From Sulfurospirillum sp. 1612 (GTDB lineage: Bacteria > Campylobacterota > Campylobacteria > Campylobacterales > Sulfurospirillaceae): a DNA stretch of 64,000 nucleotides. The stretch lies in NCBI RefSeq assembly GCF_036556685.1, contig NZ_CP140614.1:1674001-1738000 (forward strand). The letters run 5' to 3'. The first letter of the stretch is position 1, and each line of letters opens with the position of its first letter. Below the pieces are notes generated by a model. The model saw nothing but the letters and a program-made list of their open reading frames with translations, made no database searches and was not told the DNA's origin. Shown piece after piece: positions 42,366 to 50,421 of this stretch. The position numbers were made by a program, and so were the translations under genes.

Positions 42366-43007
42366 ATGTTAGTAGAAACACGAAACGTATATAAAAAATT
42401 TTTAGGAGAGAATGTTTTAGATAACATCTCTGTGGATATCAATCATGGCGATAGAATCGCCATGATGGGTCCTAATGGCGCAGGTAAAACAACCTTGATC
42501 CGTGCTATATTGGGATTTTATCATATTGACAAGGGTTCTATTCGTGTCAATGGTCATGATCCGATTAAAGAGCGTGTCAAAGTCTTAAAAGATATTAGTT
42601 TTATCCCACAACTTCCCCCACCCATCAAACTCAATCTTGATGAGATGATTGCTTTTATTGTAAAAAGTTCAAATATATCCAAAGAGATGATATTTGAAGA
42701 GGCTCTCAAGATGGATTTGAATATCGAGGGAAATTTGAATAAACAATTTTTTAAACTCTCAGGCGGTATGAAACAAAAGTTGCTCATCGCCATCGCACTC
42801 TCAAAGAAAAGTTCTCTTTTAATCTTTGATGAACCCACCGCCAATCTAGACCCAAAGGCACGAGAATATTTTTATAATCTACTACATGATTTAGATGATT
42901 CGTGCTCTACACTTTTTATTACACACCGATTAGATGAAATTAAAGATTTGGTTAACCGACAAATCTATATGGATTTGGGAAAGGTAGTTGAAGATGAAAA
43001 AATTTGA
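42366..43007 (+). CDS. nosF: NosF, ABC transporter ATPase
   Basis: 213 aa. Walker A GPNGAGKTTL near 35, signature LSGGMKQKL near 132, Walker B LLIFDEPTANLDP near 152 and a switch His in FITHRLDE. Together with NosY it energises NosD-dependent CuZ assembly. The final codons overlap the start of the following nosL gene by 14 bp. Confidence 0.94.
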   Translation: MLVETRNVYKKFLGENVLDNISVDINHGDRIAMMGPNGAGKTTLIRAILGFYHIDKGSIRVNGHDPIKERVKVLKDISFIPQLPPPIKLNLDEMIAFIVKSSNISKEMIFEEALKMDLNIEGNLNKQFFKLSGGMKQKLLIAIALSKKSSLLIFDEPTANLDPKAREYFYNLLHDLDDSCSTLFITHRLDEIKDLVNRQIYMDLGKVVEDEKI

Positions 43008-43476
43008 AATCCTCGCTAGCGTATTACTATTATTGGGGATTTTCCTCTCTGGATGTCAGAAAGAAAAATCAACAGACCCAACAAACATGCACTGGGATAG
43101 AGACATTTGCGAACGATGCAAGATGGCTATCAGCGAGAAAAAATTTGCATTTCAAATCGTCAATCCAAAAACCTCAAAAGTCTATAAATTTGACGATATT
43201 GGTTGTGGCGTTTTATGGATGGATGAAGAGAAAATACCATGGAAAGATAGTGCTATCTTGTGGGTGACTGATGCCAAAGATGGCAAGTGGATGAATGCAA
43301 GAACAGCACTTTACACTGATGATCGCATCACGCCAATGGCTTATGGGATTGCCGCATACAGAAAAGAGACGCTACCAAAAGGAGCGACGGTTATTACGTA
43401 TGATCAAGCGCGAGATGTCATTTATGAAATTGAAAAATTAAACGTTCAAAAATTACGAGAAATGAGAACACAATGA
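42994..43476 (+). CDS. nosL: NosL-family copper chaperone lipoprotein
   Basis: About 160 aa from the ATG at 42994 (TTG at 42988 is in frame but less likely). The lipobox is LSGC (about residue 20). The metal motif is ICERCKMAIS near 39, followed by KFDDIGCGVLWM and PMAYGIAAYRKE, the standard NosL outline. NosL delivers Cu(I) to NosZ at the membrane. It lies between nosF and nosY, inside the overlapping operon. The closest relative in the window is the gene at 47905. Confidence 0.87.
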   Translation: MKKFEILASVLLLLGIFLSGCQKEKSTDPTNMHWDRDICERCKMAISEKKFAFQIVNPKTSKVYKFDDIGCGVLWMDEEKIPWKDSAILWVTDAKDGKWMNARTALYTDDRITPMAYGIAAYRKETLPKGATVITYDQARDVIYEIEKLNVQKLREMRTQ

Positions 43477-44300
43477 AAAATCTATTTTTAGTTGCTTACT
43501 TAGATATTAAAGAGTCACTAAGGTCCAAGTGGTTTTATGTTTATGCTTTGGTTTTCGGTGGTATTATGGCCCTATTTTTCATATCCGGAATTTCAGATTC
43601 CGTGGTGATGGGATTTACGGGATTGAGCCGATTGTTGCTTGTGTTTATCCAAGTCACTATCATCATCTTACCTATTTTTATCCTCATCACTACTGTCAAA
43701 TCAATTGTGGGAGATCGAGAAAGTAATGTCTTAGAATACATGCTCTCCTTCCCGATTTCTTTGGGCCATTATTATTGGGGAAAGGTTATCGGACGGTTTG
43801 CTACGGTCTTTTTACCCATTATTTTTGCACTCATTTTGGGTGTTGTTTTTGGCTTCTCACAAGGTGGCAACCTTCCCTGGGCGATGGTATTACTCTATAG
43901 TGCCCTACTCTTTTCCATGTGTTTTATCTTTTTGGGTATTGCATTTTTCGTATCCTCCATTGTAAAATCAACCGATATTGCAATCGGGAGTTCTTTTGCA
44001 ATATGGATTATCCTATTGGCATTTATCGATATCGCACTCATTGGATTGATGCTACAAGGCGATGCTAATGATGGTTTGATTATCGGTATTGCGCTACTGA
44101 ATCCAATCGAAGTATTTCGTATCGGAGCCATCTCATTATTTGACCCCGAACTCACGGTTATTGGGCCAGTTGCATATTATTTACTGGACACACTTGGCGC
44201 CAATGCATTAATGGTATATTCAATTATTTACCCTATAATTATAGGATTATTATTTTCGTTTTTGGGATACCTTGCATTTAAGAAAAAAGATTTACTATAA
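43473..44300 (+). CDS. nosY: NosY, ABC transporter permease
   Basis: 275 aa with six TM segments (about 19-40, 52-75, 100-122, 135-160, 170-192, 245-268) and the ABC-2-type cytoplasmic loop VGDRESNVLEYMLSFP near residue 85. It pairs with NosF and works with NosD. The ATG overlaps the nosL stop (ATGA). The small gene after it starts 10 bp downstream. Confidence 0.92.
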   Translation: MKNLFLVAYLDIKESLRSKWFYVYALVFGGIMALFFISGISDSVVMGFTGLSRLLLVFIQVTIIILPIFILITTVKSIVGDRESNVLEYMLSFPISLGHYYWGKVIGRFATVFLPIIFALILGVVFGFSQGGNLPWAMVLLYSALLFSMCFIFLGIAFFVSSIVKSTDIAIGSSFAIWIILLAFIDIALIGLMLQGDANDGLIIGIALLNPIEVFRIGAISLFDPELTVIGPVAYYLLDTLGANALMVYSIIYPIIIGLLFSFLGYLAFKKKDLL

Positions 44301-44310
44301 GGAGAAAGTG

Positions 44311-44775
44311 TTGAAAAAAATTATTTTAATTCTGGCCGTTTTATCTATGAGTATGTTCGCATCACAAATCAAACTACTCGATCAAAATGCCAGCGATATT
44401 GTCTATAAATTACCTCTCAAAAAATATCCGCAATTATTGTGTGAGGCGACACTTGAAAATGGTGATACCTTGCAGTTTGTATCGGTAAAAGCGATGATGC
44501 AAGTATTTTTACATCAAGATTATTTCAAGAAACATCACCTCTTGAAATCTTCTATCAAAGAGATGTTTGTGCAAGATTACTTGACGAAAGAAAAGATAAA
44601 TATCAAAAATGCTGTCTTTGTATTTGGTAGTAAAATCATCGGCGCACACGGTGATGATTTGATTCCACTCAAAAACCAAGCCAATGCAAAACTTTTTGAA
44701 ATGAAATATGGTGGCACTAAAATATTGCCATACCAAAAAATCACTGTTGGACTCATTCGTTATTTAGATATGTGA
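44311..44775 (+). CDS. NosL-like exported protein lacking the CxxC metal motif
   Basis: 154 aa from a TTG at 44311 with AAGGAG upstream. A signal peptide (1-17, MSMFASQ) is followed by a NosL-like domain: VSVKAMMQVFLHQDYF, IKNAVFVFGSKIIGAHGDDLIP and the end motif KYGGTKILPYQKI are typical of the C-terminal half of NosL. The N-terminal CPxCxM motif is replaced by a single Cys (LLCEATLENG). It may bind metal differently or be a structural partner of another NosL. Confidence 0.72.
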   Translation: MKKIILILAVLSMSMFASQIKLLDQNASDIVYKLPLKKYPQLLCEATLENGDTLQFVSVKAMMQVFLHQDYFKKHHLLKSSIKEMFVQDYLTKEKINIKNAVFVFGSKIIGAHGDDLIPLKNQANAKLFEMKYGGTKILPYQKITVGLIRYLDM

Positions 44776-44789
44776 TAATTGAGATACAG

Positions 44790-45104
44790 ATGAATAAAAA
44801 ATTGAGCGTTTCTATACTATTTTTTAGTGCGACTGTCATTCTTTTGACGTTCATACAAATTGTTTATCTTGAGAGCAGAAATACTCATATGAGCGAAAAG
44901 CGTTTGCTTGTCAAAAAAACTGCATTGCCAGATCTTGCACTCTCTACCGAAGCGCATTTTATTAGGCATCGCAGTTTGAGTGATCTCTTTTCTATTTTTA
45001 GTAATGCTCCGATGTTATTAGAGTATTTCCCCTCAACCTTTGTGTATCACTATTCTGGTGTGACACAGCAAAAAAACCCGGCAAGGATCGAGCTTGAAAA
45101 GTAA
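44790..45104 (+). CDS. Small membrane-anchored protein of the nos extension, unknown
   Basis: About 104 aa from ATG 44790 (GTG at 44772 possible). One TM anchor at about 6-26, then a soluble domain presumably outside the cytoplasm with no cysteine, two histidines close together (HFIRHR) and FVYHYSG at the end. I do not recognise it. Its stop overlaps the TTG start of the FtsX-like permease by 11 bp, so production is coupled to that transporter, and an accessory role in it is the simplest inference. Confidence 0.65.
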   Translation: MNKKLSVSILFFSATVILLTFIQIVYLESRNTHMSEKRLLVKKTALPDLALSTEAHFIRHRSLSDLFSIFSNAPMLLEYFPSTFVYHYSGVTQQKNPARIELEK

Positions 45105-46281
45105 ATTAAACTTCTTATTGTTTGAATTTTCTCTCTCCTCTATTTTTAGGCATGGAGCAAAAAATATCTTTATTTTTTTTGTTTTTACCCTCTTGACCTT
45201 TTTGTTAAGTTCGGTACTTTTTGTCTCTAATTCAATCAAAAGTGAGCTTGATGCGACCCTAGATTCATTACCAGATATTACCGTGCAAAAATTACAAGCG
45301 GGAAGACAAACCAATATACCCGTTTCTCGTGTTGATGAACTACTGGCTATCCAAGGAGTTAGCAAAGCCGTTCCGAGAATTTGGGGTTACTACTATTTTG
45401 CTAAGGCGGGAGTCAATTTTTCAGTCTTAGGAATTGATAGTTTTGATGATCAATATAAATCTTTGTACCGCAAACTCGCAGATCAGTATGATTTTTCAAA
45501 TTTTGCTGACAAATCTTTGATGCTCGTAGGCAAAGGAGTTGATGGTATTTTAAGAGAGAATTATTATAAAGGCTATTTTAACTTTATCAAACCCGATGGT
45601 ACATTTGTCAAGATGAATATCGGAGGTATCTTCACCGGTGATACCAGAATGGAATCTAATGATTTAATTTTGATGCCAAAAAGCAAAGCTTTAGAGATTT
45701 TTGGCATGCACGATGATGAAGCGACAGACATCGTCATCCGTGTTGCCAATCCTGTTGAAATCCCAAATATTGCTACAAAAATTAGTCTCAAATATCCCGA
45801 TTGTAGGGTGATTACAAAAGAAGATTTGGTGATTAGCTATCAAAATATATTTGATTATAAAGGGGGACTTTTCTTGGCACTTTTTGTCATCAGTGGGTTT
45901 ACATTTTTTATGATTATCTACGACAAGGCCAGTGGGCTTAGCTCTGAAGAAAAAAGAGAAATTGGAATTTTAAAAGCATTGGGTTGGAAGGTTGATGATA
46001 TTTTAAAAGAGAAATTTTACGAAGCTTTTGCTATCTCCTTTCTCTCCTTTATCACCGCCATTTGTATGTCGATGTTTTTTGTCTATTTTTTAAATGCCCC
46101 ATTCTTGCGCAATATTTTTATCGGATACTCTACTTTAAAACCCGATTTTATCTTGCCTTTTAGTCTCAATTTTCAAACGCTTTCGGTCATCTTTTTTGTG
46201 ACCGTCCCAATTTATATCGCCGCCACAATCGTCCCATCATGGCGTGTGGCATCGATGGATGCAGATGAGGTGATGCGATGA
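45094..46281 (+). CDS. FtsX/MacB-type ABC transporter permease
   Basis: 395 aa from a TTG with AAGGATCGAGC upstream. TM1 at about 22-46, a periplasmic MacB-like domain (50-245) and three C-terminal TM helices (about 255-278, 305-330, 360-385) give the four-TM FtsX topology. The coupling segment is EEKREIGILKALGWKVDDI near 287. Such permeases work by mechanotransmission on periplasmic clients or lipoproteins, not by moving small solutes. Within a nos operon it suggests a periplasmic assembly or extraction step. The stop overlaps the ATPase start. Confidence 0.85.
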   Translation: MKSKLNFLLFEFSLSSIFRHGAKNIFIFFVFTLLTFLLSSVLFVSNSIKSELDATLDSLPDITVQKLQAGRQTNIPVSRVDELLAIQGVSKAVPRIWGYYYFAKAGVNFSVLGIDSFDDQYKSLYRKLADQYDFSNFADKSLMLVGKGVDGILRENYYKGYFNFIKPDGTFVKMNIGGIFTGDTRMESNDLILMPKSKALEIFGMHDDEATDIVIRVANPVEIPNIATKISLKYPDCRVITKEDLVISYQNIFDYKGGLFLALFVISGFTFFMIIYDKASGLSSEEKREIGILKALGWKVDDILKEKFYEAFAISFLSFITAICMSMFFVYFLNAPFLRNIFIGYSTLKPDFILPFSLNFQTLSVIFFVTVPIYIAATIVPSWRVASMDADEVMR

Positions 46282-46955
46282 TTGAGTTCAAAAATGTCAG
46301 TAAAGTATTTGAAGTCGGCAACAAAAACCGCGTCACAGCGCTTCATGATGTCAATTTTAGTATCAATAAAGGAGAAATTGTCCTTTTAGAAGGTCCAAGT
46401 GGTAGTGGGAAAAGTACAATTTTATCACTCTTGGCAGCATTGAGTAAACCAAGTAGTGGCGAAATCATCGTCGCACAGAAAAGAATTTCAAAACTAAGCG
46501 ATGATTTTACAGCAATCTTTAGACGTGAAAATATCGGATTTATCTTTCAAAAGTTCAATCTCATTCCCACACTAAGTGCAAAAGAAAATGCGATGGTACC
46601 GCTCATCCCATCAAATCCTGATGTCAAACAACTTGAAGCACACATTCATACCTTATTTGAAAAATTTTCGATTTTGCCAAAATTAAATATCATGGCAAAA
46701 AATCTCTCAGGAGGAGAACAACAGCGTGTCGCAATCTCAAGGGCGCTTATTAATAATCCCTCTATCATCATTGCTGATGAACCCACAGCAAATCTTGATA
46801 AATCGCTCTCTTTAGAGTTTATAGAGATTGTCAAAAAGCTCAAAGATGGTCACAATACTATTATTATTGCCTCTCATGATCCACTCTTTTTTGATTTGGA
46901 TTTTATCGATAGGCGCATTTACATCAAAAATGGAGAGATAGACTCATGCTCTTAA
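46278..46955 (+). CDS. LolD/MacB-type ABC transporter ATPase
   Basis: 225 aa. Walker A GPSGSGKST near residue 38, Q-loop FIFQKFNL, signature NLSGGEQQRVAISRA near 140, Walker B IIIADEPTANLD and switch ASHDPL. It is of the LolD/FtsE/MacB class and must pair with the upstream permease (4-bp overlap). It is distinct from NosF, so the operon encodes two different ABC transporters. Confidence 0.9.
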   Translation: MIEFKNVSKVFEVGNKNRVTALHDVNFSINKGEIVLLEGPSGSGKSTILSLLAALSKPSSGEIIVAQKRISKLSDDFTAIFRRENIGFIFQKFNLIPTLSAKENAMVPLIPSNPDVKQLEAHIHTLFEKFSILPKLNIMAKNLSGGEQQRVAISRALINNPSIIIADEPTANLDKSLSLEFIEIVKKLKDGHNTIIIASHDPLFFDLDFIDRRIYIKNGEIDSCS

Positions 46956-47908
46956 CGCCTGAAATTATTTCGATTTTAACGCTTGATTTTATCTTTTTAG
47001 CCTTTGGGTTGATTGCCTTTTTGATTAGTCTCAAAATCTATCTCAAATGGAATATCGATTCAACACGCCCAGAACAATACAAACTCGAAAAACAGAGCCA
47101 TTTGGTAGCGACAATTATCAAGTACATCTTTATTTTAAAATTGCCGTTATTCCTATTTTTTGTCTTCACCTCCGATAAACTCTCTCACGTCATACCAGGA
47201 GCCATGTGTGCCGCAGGTGTGGTGGATTCTGTGAATTTTAGTACTGAAATGTTTTTCTTCAAGATATTAAACTTATATATCTTTGGGTTTTGGTTGGTGC
47301 TACACTCTTATGATATCAAAAATGAAAAACTCCCCTTTACCCGGTATAAATTTTTGCTCTATTGTATCGGCTTTATTTTATTGGTCATTGAGATATTTTA
47401 TGAAATTTCATTTTTTACCTCATTGGATATTAGCAAAATTGTCAGTTGTTGCGGGACTATCTTTTCTACCGCTTCTACTTCAGGTTTGGCCTTTATCTTC
47501 CAAATCGATAACCGCTATTATGTCATAGCGTTTTATCTCTCATTGAGTGTAGTTTTTCTCTTTTATTGGCTCAAAAATGATTTGCTTTTTTTAATCTCAA
47601 ATTTCATTTATCTCATCTTATCCATCATTTCATTGATTATGTTTTTTGGGACGTACATCTATCAATTACCGACACACCATTGCCCTTTTTGCATGCTACA
47701 AAAAGATTACTATTATGTTGGTTATGGGCTATATATCAGTCTTTATATCGGGACATTTTACGGTATAAGTGGAGCCATAATGGGCTTAATACTTAAAAAA
47801 CAGCAAAAGAGATACTACAATATCTCAATCACTTTTAATATCATATATGCGCTCATTGTCAGTGCGTATGTGATGGTTTATTTTATAAAAAATGGAGTAT
47901 GGCTATGA
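46946..47908 (+). CDS. Eight-TM membrane protein with CxxC motif, unknown
   Basis: 320 aa with about eight TM helices (10-33, 52-74, 95-113, 128-150, 190-209, 212-236, 255-283, 288-315). Cysteines cluster near membrane borders: MCAAG (about 90), VSCCG (about 170) and the segment HHCPFCMLQKDYYYVGYG (about 244), which recalls the CxxC of DsbB/VKOR-type thiol oxidoreductases but with two histidines in front. I do not recognise the family. The ATG overlaps the ATPase gene by 10 bp and the end overlaps the next nosL-like gene. It may be a redox or copper-handling membrane protein, which is inference. Confidence 0.65.
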   Translation: MLLTPEIISILTLDFIFLAFGLIAFLISLKIYLKWNIDSTRPEQYKLEKQSHLVATIIKYIFILKLPLFLFFVFTSDKLSHVIPGAMCAAGVVDSVNFSTEMFFFKILNLYIFGFWLVLHSYDIKNEKLPFTRYKFLLYCIGFILLVIEIFYEISFFTSLDISKIVSCCGTIFSTASTSGLAFIFQIDNRYYVIAFYLSLSVVFLFYWLKNDLLFLISNFIYLILSIISLIMFFGTYIYQLPTHHCPFCMLQKDYYYVGYGLYISLYIGTFYGISGAIMGLILKKQQKRYYNISITFNIIYALIVSAYVMVYFIKNGVWL

Positions 47909-48423
47909 TTAAAAAAACGATTTTAATACTGCTACCTATCTTGGTATTAGCAGGACTGTTTTATTACAAAACAACACAAAATATGACAGCAGAAGATATC
48001 AAAAATACCGACAAAGTACCACTCGAGTTCCAAGACAATAAAATTCAATGCCCGGTATGTAAGATGTACTTAGTAGGGAAAACTTTTAGTGCGCAAGTCA
48101 TTACCAAAGATCACAAAACACATTTTTTTGATGATCCAGGATGCGTGGCACTATGGCTTGAGTCCAATAAAATCGATAAAAAAGATGTCACCATCTGGAT
48201 TTATACTATTGATACCAAACGTTACATCGATGCAACAAAAGCACATTATAGTATTTATGATTATGCCGATCCGATGCATTATGGATTTGGAGCGTATGAG
48301 CATAATAAAAAAGGCTTTATCGACTTTGATGAGATGGTACTAAGAATGCTGCGAGGTGAGAATATGACCAATCCAAAAATCAGAAAAAAAATATTACAAG
48401 ATTTAAAAAAGGATCAACAATGA
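47905..48423 (+). CDS. Membrane-anchored NosL-like protein
   Basis: About 172 aa from ATG 47905 (ATGA overlap with the gene before). One N-terminal TM anchor at about 4-22, no lipobox. NosL metal motif QCPVCKMYL near residue 49, followed by FFDDPGCVALWL near 75 and PMHYGFGAYEHN near 125. It resembles the nosL at 42994 more than the others. It is probably a second copper chaperone tied to the ABC/CxxC module. Confidence 0.8.
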   Translation: MIKKTILILLPILVLAGLFYYKTTQNMTAEDIKNTDKVPLEFQDNKIQCPVCKMYLVGKTFSAQVITKDHKTHFFDDPGCVALWLESNKIDKKDVTIWIYTIDTKRYIDATKAHYSIYDYADPMHYGFGAYEHNKKGFIDFDEMVLRMLRGENMTNPKIRKKILQDLKKDQQ

Positions 48424-48944
48424 AAAGACCAGAACCAAGAGATGAAGAGATCATCCTAAATAGAAATAAATATATCGAATCCCAAACCGACACCAAAGGA
48501 ATTATCACCGATTGTAATGATTATTTTGCCGAAATTTCAGGATATACCAAAGAAGAGCTCATCGGAAAAGCACACAACCTCATCCGACATCCCGATATGC
48601 CACGCATCATCTTTAAACTTCTTTGGAATCGTATTCAAAATGGTCATAACATCATTGCCGTTATCAAAAACCTGGCCAAAGATGGCAGATATTATTGGGT
48701 TTTTACACATTTTGAGATTATTCGTGACATCAATACAAAAGAGATAACAGGTTATCGGGCCTATCGTAAATATGTCTCCAAACATATCACGGCGGTCCTG
48801 ACTCCTTTGTATAAAAAGTTGGTTGAACTGGAAAAAGAAGGGGGCATGGAAGCGAGTGAAACCTATCTCAATGCCTTTTTAAAAGAAAAAGGTGAGCATA
48901 TTACAATCGACAATCTTATGGAAGAAATCTATAGATTTTATTAG
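48420..48944 (+). CDS. Stand-alone PAS-domain protein (Aer/CetB-like)
   Basis: 174 aa, cytoplasmic. The PAS domain covers about 15-120, with the Aer/CetB-type pattern ESQTDTKGIITDCNDYFAEISGY, then LIRHPDMPRIIFKLLWNRIQ and DGRYYWVFTHFEI (each shown in part of the family's FAD-binding PAS). The C-terminus is helical (120-174). Campylobacter CetB is such a PAS-only energy-taxis sensor that works with a separate signal transducer. The start overlaps the stop of the NosL-like gene, so it is made with the nos operon. Confidence 0.82.
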   Translation: MKRPEPRDEEIILNRNKYIESQTDTKGIITDCNDYFAEISGYTKEELIGKAHNLIRHPDMPRIIFKLLWNRIQNGHNIIAVIKNLAKDGRYYWVFTHFEIIRDINTKEITGYRAYRKYVSKHITAVLTPLYKKLVELEKEGGMEASETYLNAFLKEKGEHITIDNLMEEIYRFY

Positions 48945-48990
48945 TCTTAGTATGGTATCATAGCGTTTAATCCATATAAGAGAAGTCACC

Positions 48991-49614
48991 ATGAATCAAA
49001 CGCTTAGAGAATTAGAACTGTTTAAAGAATTAAATGATGAAGAGGTACAATATCTCGCTAGTATATCCGTATTGAGGTCTTATGATAAAGACAGTATCGT
49101 GTTTTATAGCGGCGAGGAATCCTCGTACCTCCATGTCCTCATAGAGGGAAGTGTCAAGATTTATAAAAGTACGCAGAAAAACAATGAGATTACACTCAAA
49201 AAAATCACACGCCCCTCATTAATTGCTGAATTATCCAACTTCAAACACATTCCATACCCATCAAATTGTGCCACGCTGAGTGACTCAAAAATCTTATTGG
49301 TGGATTATAAAAAGTTTGAAGAAATCATCTTGCAAAATAGCAGTTATCTCAGACGTTTTATGGATTCGATGGCTGAATCATTGGTAGACCTCAATAGAGT
49401 CGTCGCGACTTTTGCCCTCGATGCTACGGCCAAAGTGGCAAAATATATCTTTGAATTTGAAGAAGACTTTAAAAAAAATACCTTCATTCAATCCGCCACG
49501 CTTCTTAATATGACCCCTGAGACGTTCTCACGAAGTATCAAAAAGCTCAAAGATGAAGGAGCGTTGCGTGATAAAAAAACAGCCGATAAAGAGAAATTAA
49601 AAGACTACTTCTAA
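48991..49614 (+). CDS. Crp/Fnr-family transcriptional regulator of the nos operon
   Basis: 207 aa. The cyclic-nucleotide-type beta-roll spans about 1-115 and lacks the Fnr cysteine cluster (only one Cys, in NCATL), so it does not hold an oxygen-labile Fe-S centre of Fnr type. The C-terminal HTH has LNMTPETFSRSIKKLKDEG near residue 172; the E-T-x-S-R pattern matches the Fnr recognition helix that reads TTGAT. Nss-type Crp/Fnr proteins of Wolinella control N-oxide respiration, and this is a likely relative. It is 46 bp after the PAS gene and overlaps citG convergently by 18 bp. Confidence 0.85.
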   Translation: MNQTLRELELFKELNDEEVQYLASISVLRSYDKDSIVFYSGEESSYLHVLIEGSVKIYKSTQKNNEITLKKITRPSLIAELSNFKHIPYPSNCATLSDSKILLVDYKKFEEIILQNSSYLRRFMDSMAESLVDLNRVVATFALDATAKVAKYIFEFEEDFKKNTFIQSATLLNMTPETFSRSIKKLKDEGALRDKKTADKEKLKDYF

Positions 49615-50421
49615 GCGAGCAATCAACCACGTCAGACAGAGCAAATCCGCGCTACCTCCGGGGGAGAGATTTTTGGCGGTAAATTCCTGATCCAAGCGCC
49701 GTAATGCTGTATCTAAATCTGAGATTTTTGTGTTCTTGAGACATTGTTGTGATTTGTGCTGCACAAAAGTGAGCCCGGCTAATCCTCCTCTTGCAAAAAG
49801 ATTACTATCTTCAGATTGGCTCATGATAAACAGTAAGGTCATCTTTAAGGCGATGTCATCACCGTAGTGTTGCTGCTTTTCTAAGAAAAAAGGCAAGGAT
49901 TGATGAAAAATCGTAGGATACCCATTTTGAGCCTCCCCTCGTATACCGCTTTTTTTAGTATCATGATAAAACTGCTCACCATGCGTCATCGCGTGATGCA
50001 ATAAACCAAAATCTTTTTGTACCAAATCTTTACAGATTTTTTTGATCATCGTTTGCAAATTTTGATAGGTCAATGAAAAAGGACTCGTTTGCAACTTCCC
50101 CATGGCTCCTAAAATCACAGCAAGAGAGAAAACCATCCCTTTATGCGTGTTGATTCCTTGGGTTGCGGCAAACATCGCATCTTCACACAATTTTCCCACA
50201 CGTCTGAGTTCCTCAAAGAGATATTTTAACTCTTTATTTTGTGTTCCCACTTCAAAAAAAATCAGAGCAAACGGCTTGATGGCATGGGCACTTTTATAAA
50301 AAGTTTGGATATCCATATCCACATGGGCACCATTGTTCTCTTTATCAACCAAACCGGGTTTTGGGGTGAGTTCTACTTCTTTGATTAATGCCTCAAAGAC
50401 GAGTTTTTCGATTGTGCTCAA
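49597..50421 (-). CDS. citG: Triphosphoribosyl-dephospho-CoA synthase CitG
   Basis: 274 aa. Landmarks: EVELTPKPGLVDKENNGAH near residue 15, ARGGLAGL near 210 and the C-terminal SPGGSADLLCLTWLI. It makes the prosthetic-group precursor of citrate lyase from dephospho-CoA and ATP. The apparent start is a TTG at 50421 overlapping citX by 29 bp, with no clear ribosome site, so translation may depend on citX. Last gene of the cit operon. Confidence 0.9.
   Translation of the reverse strand: MSTIEKLVFEALIKEVELTPKPGLVDKENNGAHVDMDIQTFYKSAHAIKPFALIFFEVGTQNKELKYLFEELRRVGKLCEDAMFAATQGINTHKGMVFSLAVILGAMGKLQTSPFSLTYQNLQTMIKKICKDLVQKDFGLLHHAMTHGEQFYHDTKKSGIRGEAQNGYPTIFHQSLPFFLEKQQHYGDDIALKMTLLFIMSQSEDSNLFARGGLAGLTFVQHKSQQCLKNTKISDLDTALRRLDQEFTAKNLSPGGSADLLCLTWLIARLEVVF

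Noticed and set aside
43541-44155. Minus-strand open frames inside nosY
   Set aside because: Antisense to the membrane-helix codons of nosY, without start signals or family match.
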